A DNA stretch of 6,025 nucleotides, taken from contig JAUYME010000044.1 in the NCBI GenBank assembly GCA_030699515.1, positions 1-6,025 on the forward strand. The letters are read 5' to 3'. The first letter of the stretch is position 1; every line of letters begins with the position of its first letter. Of this stretch, positions 4,178-6,025 are shown piece by piece. The position numbers were made by a program, and so were the translations under genes. Source of the DNA: a bacterium. GTDB lineage: Bacteria; Patescibacteriota; Minisyncoccia; UBA6257; 1-14-0-10-44-23. The notes below the pieces were generated by a model. That model worked only from the letters and a program-made list of their open reading frames with translations. It was not told the DNA's origin and searched no databases.

Positions 4178-5485
4178 ATGCACCCAAGCAAAGTCCAAAT
4201 TATCATCATCTCCGTAGTCCTTTTTATAGTGCTTCTTTTGGTACTTGTATTTATGGGCATACTCCCCGGCCTTAGAAGCACAGGCGAAGACATAGTTAGC
4301 GGAGAACTTTTAATTTGGGGAGTTGATAATAGCTCCGTTATCAGCTCTTCTCTCATTGCCTCCTATCAGGCCTTATATCCGGAAGTAAACATCAGCTATC
4401 AAAGCTTTAATCCAGCCAACTATGAAACCCAGCTTATCAACGCTCTTGCCGGCGGACGCGGGCCGGACATTTTTATGGTACACAGCAGTTGGATCCCTGA
4501 GCACAAAGATAAGATGGCATTTTTAGACCAAACCCAATACCCGCTTGAAAGTCTAAGAAACGATTTCCCCGATGTAGTTGCCAAAGACTTTTATCAAGAC
4601 GGAAGAACCTATGCACTGCCTTTATATATTGATACCCTTACTCTTTTCTACAATAGAGACATCTTTAACAATGAAGGAATTGTCAGAGCGCCTTCAAGTT
4701 GGGAAGAGCTTAATCAGTTAATCCCTCGCCTCGTGGAAAAAACAGAATCCGGCCGCATTGTTCGAGCCGCCATCGCCCTGGGTGCCTCACGAACAAATAT
4801 TCCAAATGCCGCTGACATTCTAAGCCTATTTATGCTTCAAGACGAGGTTCAAATGACCTCGCAAGATAAACGCGAAGCAAGGTTTGCAAGCGGTGGAGAA
4901 AACAGCCTGCGCCGCTACCTAAGCTACGCTAATCCGGCTAACGCAAACTACAGCTGGAATGAAGAAATGAGAAACGCAGAAGATGTATTCGCAAGCGAAG
5001 ACCTGGCCATTCTTATAGACTACGCCAGCAAAGAAAACAGTCTTAAACAAAAAAATCCCTTTATCAATTTAGGTATTGCTTCCCTTCCTCAATACGAGGA
5101 CAGTCAAAAAGCCACTAACTACGCCAGCTATTGGGGTTTTGCGGTTGCCAACACCAGCCCAAACCAGAGTCTTGCCTGGGGCTTTATTGGCAACACAGTG
5201 CTCAACCAAGAAGCAATGAGCAGCTACAGCAGCCTCACCAACAGAGCGCCTGCCCTCCTTAGCCTAATTGCCCAACTTAGCGCAAACCCAAACAAAGAAT
5301 TTTTAGCCCGTCAAATTTTAACTGCCGATTCTTGGTACATAATAAACAAAGAGTTTGTTGATCAGTCATTTTCAAACATGATCCGCTCTGTTCTTAACGC
5401 CCAAGCAGACCCAAGAACAGCAATTTCAAAATCCGAAGCAGAAATTGGCCAACTACTAAAAGAAAATGCAGACGCACAAAATTAA
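4178..5485 (+). CDS. Membrane-anchored extracellular solute-binding protein (family 1 type)
   Basis: This 435-aa protein resembles the periplasmic or extracellular binding subunits of carbohydrate ABC importers. An uncleaved-looking hydrophobic anchor (about residues 6-29) is followed by a linker and the binding domain. Family hallmarks are GELLIWG (42-48), GRGPDIF (93-99), YALPLYIDTLTLFYN (145-159), then PSSWEEL, and late WGFAVANTSP and AWGFIGN. No cysteine is present, so it is not a lipoprotein, and it would be held at the outer face of the membrane by the N-terminal helix. No permease or ATPase gene is visible. Instead its end overlaps a pilin-like gene by 20 nt, so its role may be uptake, sensing or part of a surface apparatus. 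I chose the ATG at 4178; an in-frame TTG at 4163 would add five residues but falls inside a direct repeat. Confidence 0.85.
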   Translation: MHPSKVQIIIISVVLFIVLLLVLVFMGILPGLRSTGEDIVSGELLIWGVDNSSVISSSLIASYQALYPEVNISYQSFNPANYETQLINALAGGRGPDIFMVHSSWIPEHKDKMAFLDQTQYPLESLRNDFPDVVAKDFYQDGRTYALPLYIDTLTLFYNRDIFNNEGIVRAPSSWEELNQLIPRLVEKTESGRIVRAAIALGASRTNIPNAADILSLFMLQDEVQMTSQDKREARFASGGENSLRRYLSYANPANANYSWNEEMRNAEDVFASEDLAILIDYASKENSLKQKNPFINLGIASLPQYEDSQKATNYASYWGFAVANTSPNQSLAWGFIGNTVLNQEAMSSYSSLTNRAPALLSLIAQLSANPNKEFLARQILTADSWYIINKEFVDQSFSNMIRSVLNAQADPRTAISKSEAEIGQLLKENADAQN

Positions 5486-5921
5486 AGCAACCATTCTCGC
5501 GCTGGCAATTGTAGCACTGCTGGGCTCAGCACTGATGCCTGCTTTTGAAACAAAAATTGCCCACGGCCAAAGCCTTTTTGACCGAGAAATTTTCAAATGC
5601 GATCCAGCAGCCCCACCGGAAAATGGAGGTTGCGGCTACAAGCAATTTGTCCTCCTAATTAACCGTTTTATCAACTGGCTTATCATCATTGGTTTTCCAC
5701 TGGGAGCCGCATTCATTGCTTGGGGCGGATTTGTTATCCTTACTTCAGCAGGTAGTGCAGAACGTGTTGCCAGTGGAAAAAAGATAATTACCTCCACAAT
5801 TGTTGCTATGCTTATAGCAGGTGCCGCATATTTCATTATCCAAGGCATATTTACAGTACTTGGCGTGCAAGGAGAATTTAAAAGCCAAAGTATAGATCAA
5901 GACCTAGAGCTTCCAAACTAA
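5466..5921 (+). CDS. TrbC/VirB2-like pilin homologue
   Basis: This 151-aa protein resembles the small two-helix pilin proteins of the TrbC/VirB2 type found in Patescibacteria. A signal peptide spans about residues 1-34 (hydrophobic core 8-25, likely cut after AHG). A short exported segment with Cys45 and Cys56 follows, then membrane helices at about 68-93 and 107-134. The connecting loop TSAGSAERVASGKKI is typical of the family. In type IV secretion systems such pilins form the pilus or a channel-associated filament; that role is inferred here. The two cysteines could form a disulfide. The start ATG lies inside the end of the solute-binding protein gene (20-nt overlap, different frame), which argues for translational coupling, and a later start would remove the signal peptide. 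The tail ends in an acidic stretch. Confidence 0.85.
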   Translation: MQTHKIKATILALAIVALLGSALMPAFETKIAHGQSLFDREIFKCDPAAPPENGGCGYKQFVLLINRFINWLIIIGFPLGAAFIAWGGFVILTSAGSAERVASGKKIITSTIVAMLIAGAAYFIIQGIFTVLGVQGEFKSQSIDQDLELPN

Positions 5922-5947
5922 TCCCGAACGAAACAATATACTGACTA
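5922..5947 (+). repeat. Dispersed 26-nt repeat, copy B, directly after a stop codon
   Basis: This copy begins at the base after the pilin TAA stop and matches copy A (853-878) at 23 of 26 positions. It contains TATACT (5937-5942), which resembles a -10 box 11 nt before the ATG at 5953. TATACTGA recurs at 5958-5965. CGAAC (5925-5929) can pair with GTTCG (5972-5976), which parallels the longer-range pairing possible for copy A. No -35 is evident. Confidence 0.6.
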
Positions 5948-5952
5948 AAACC

Positions 5953-6025
5953 ATGTTTATACTGAAATCAAGTTCGACAGCAAAGAATCGTCGTCTAATT
6001 AACCAGCAACAGGACGCACCAGTGC
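5953..6025 (+). CDS. 5' end of an unidentified gene, cut by the window edge
   Basis: An ATG 31 nt after the pilin stop opens a frame that stays open for 24 codons to the end of the window. The visible peptide begins MFILKSSSTAKNRR and continues polar and Gln-rich. It carries no signal peptide or motif and cannot be assigned. Its position behind the pilin gene and the second copy of the 26-nt repeat suggest a further member of the same cluster. The short visible length leaves open that the frame is not real. Confidence 0.45.
   Translation, partial: MFILKSSSTAKNRRLINQQQDAPV

Noticed and set aside
4163..4180. TTG start for the solute-binding protein
   Set aside because: The TTG falls within the second copy of a direct repeat, lacks a ribosome binding site and adds only five residues; the ATG at 4178 is the simpler start.

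Overview
The window looks like a chromosomal piece from a Patescibacteria (Candidate Phyla Radiation) bacterium, most likely a Parcubacteria-type lineage. This is inferred from gene content and style. The genes are compact, lie on one strand, have moderate G+C, and mostly lack a recognisable Shine-Dalgarno sequence. The clues are a UlaG-like metallo-beta-lactamase-fold protein upstream of gyrA, a membrane-anchored solute-binding protein and a two-helix TrbC/VirB2-like pilin. The standard stop codons TAA and TAG end all the main genes, and no in-frame TGA needs recoding. The exact lineage cannot be settled from this window.

Left edge (1-220): a divergent regulatory region. A near-perfect sigma70-type promoter on the minus strand (9-36) fires out of the window to the left. 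A second promoter (84-112) drives the rightward genes. Its leader carries a perfect 9-bp hairpin and a roughly 7-nt-phased AT-rich repeat just before the first start codon.

First gene cluster (221-3803): a metallo-beta-lactamase-fold protein that has lost nearly all metal ligands, a possible 32-codon small ORF, a 97-aa single-pass membrane protein of unknown function, and gyrA (DNA gyrase subunit A, complete, 824 aa). The 27-nt to 54-nt gaps suggest co-transcription, although gyrA may also have its own weak promoter. The gap between the first gene and the membrane protein holds two striking items. One is a 26-nt sequence that recurs 5 kb away, also directly after a stop codon. The other is a GC-rich 50-nt hairpin that ends one base before a start codon.

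Intergenic region (3804-4177): no gene seen. It holds REP-like repeats with the core GTCATCCTGAGCGTAGCGAA (one inverted pair and one single copy), a short near-palindrome, a 22-bp perfect palindrome containing TATAAT, a heptanucleotide repeat, an extended -10 promoter and a 15-nt direct repeat just before the next gene.

Second gene cluster (4178-5921 and beyond): a membrane-anchored family-1 type extracellular solute-binding protein that overlaps by 20 nt a TrbC/VirB2-like pilin homologue. The overlap suggests translational coupling and links a sugar-binding-type protein to a surface or secretion apparatus rather than to a visible ABC permease. The second copy of the 26-nt repeat follows, then an open frame that runs off the right edge.

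The least explained material is non-coding: the 26-nt post-stop repeat, the hairpin abutting a start codon with its overlapping small ORF, and the 7-nt-phased repeats in front of three genes. Among the proteins, the metal-ligand-depleted MBL and the Gln/Gln quinolone-determining positions of GyrA deserve a second look.
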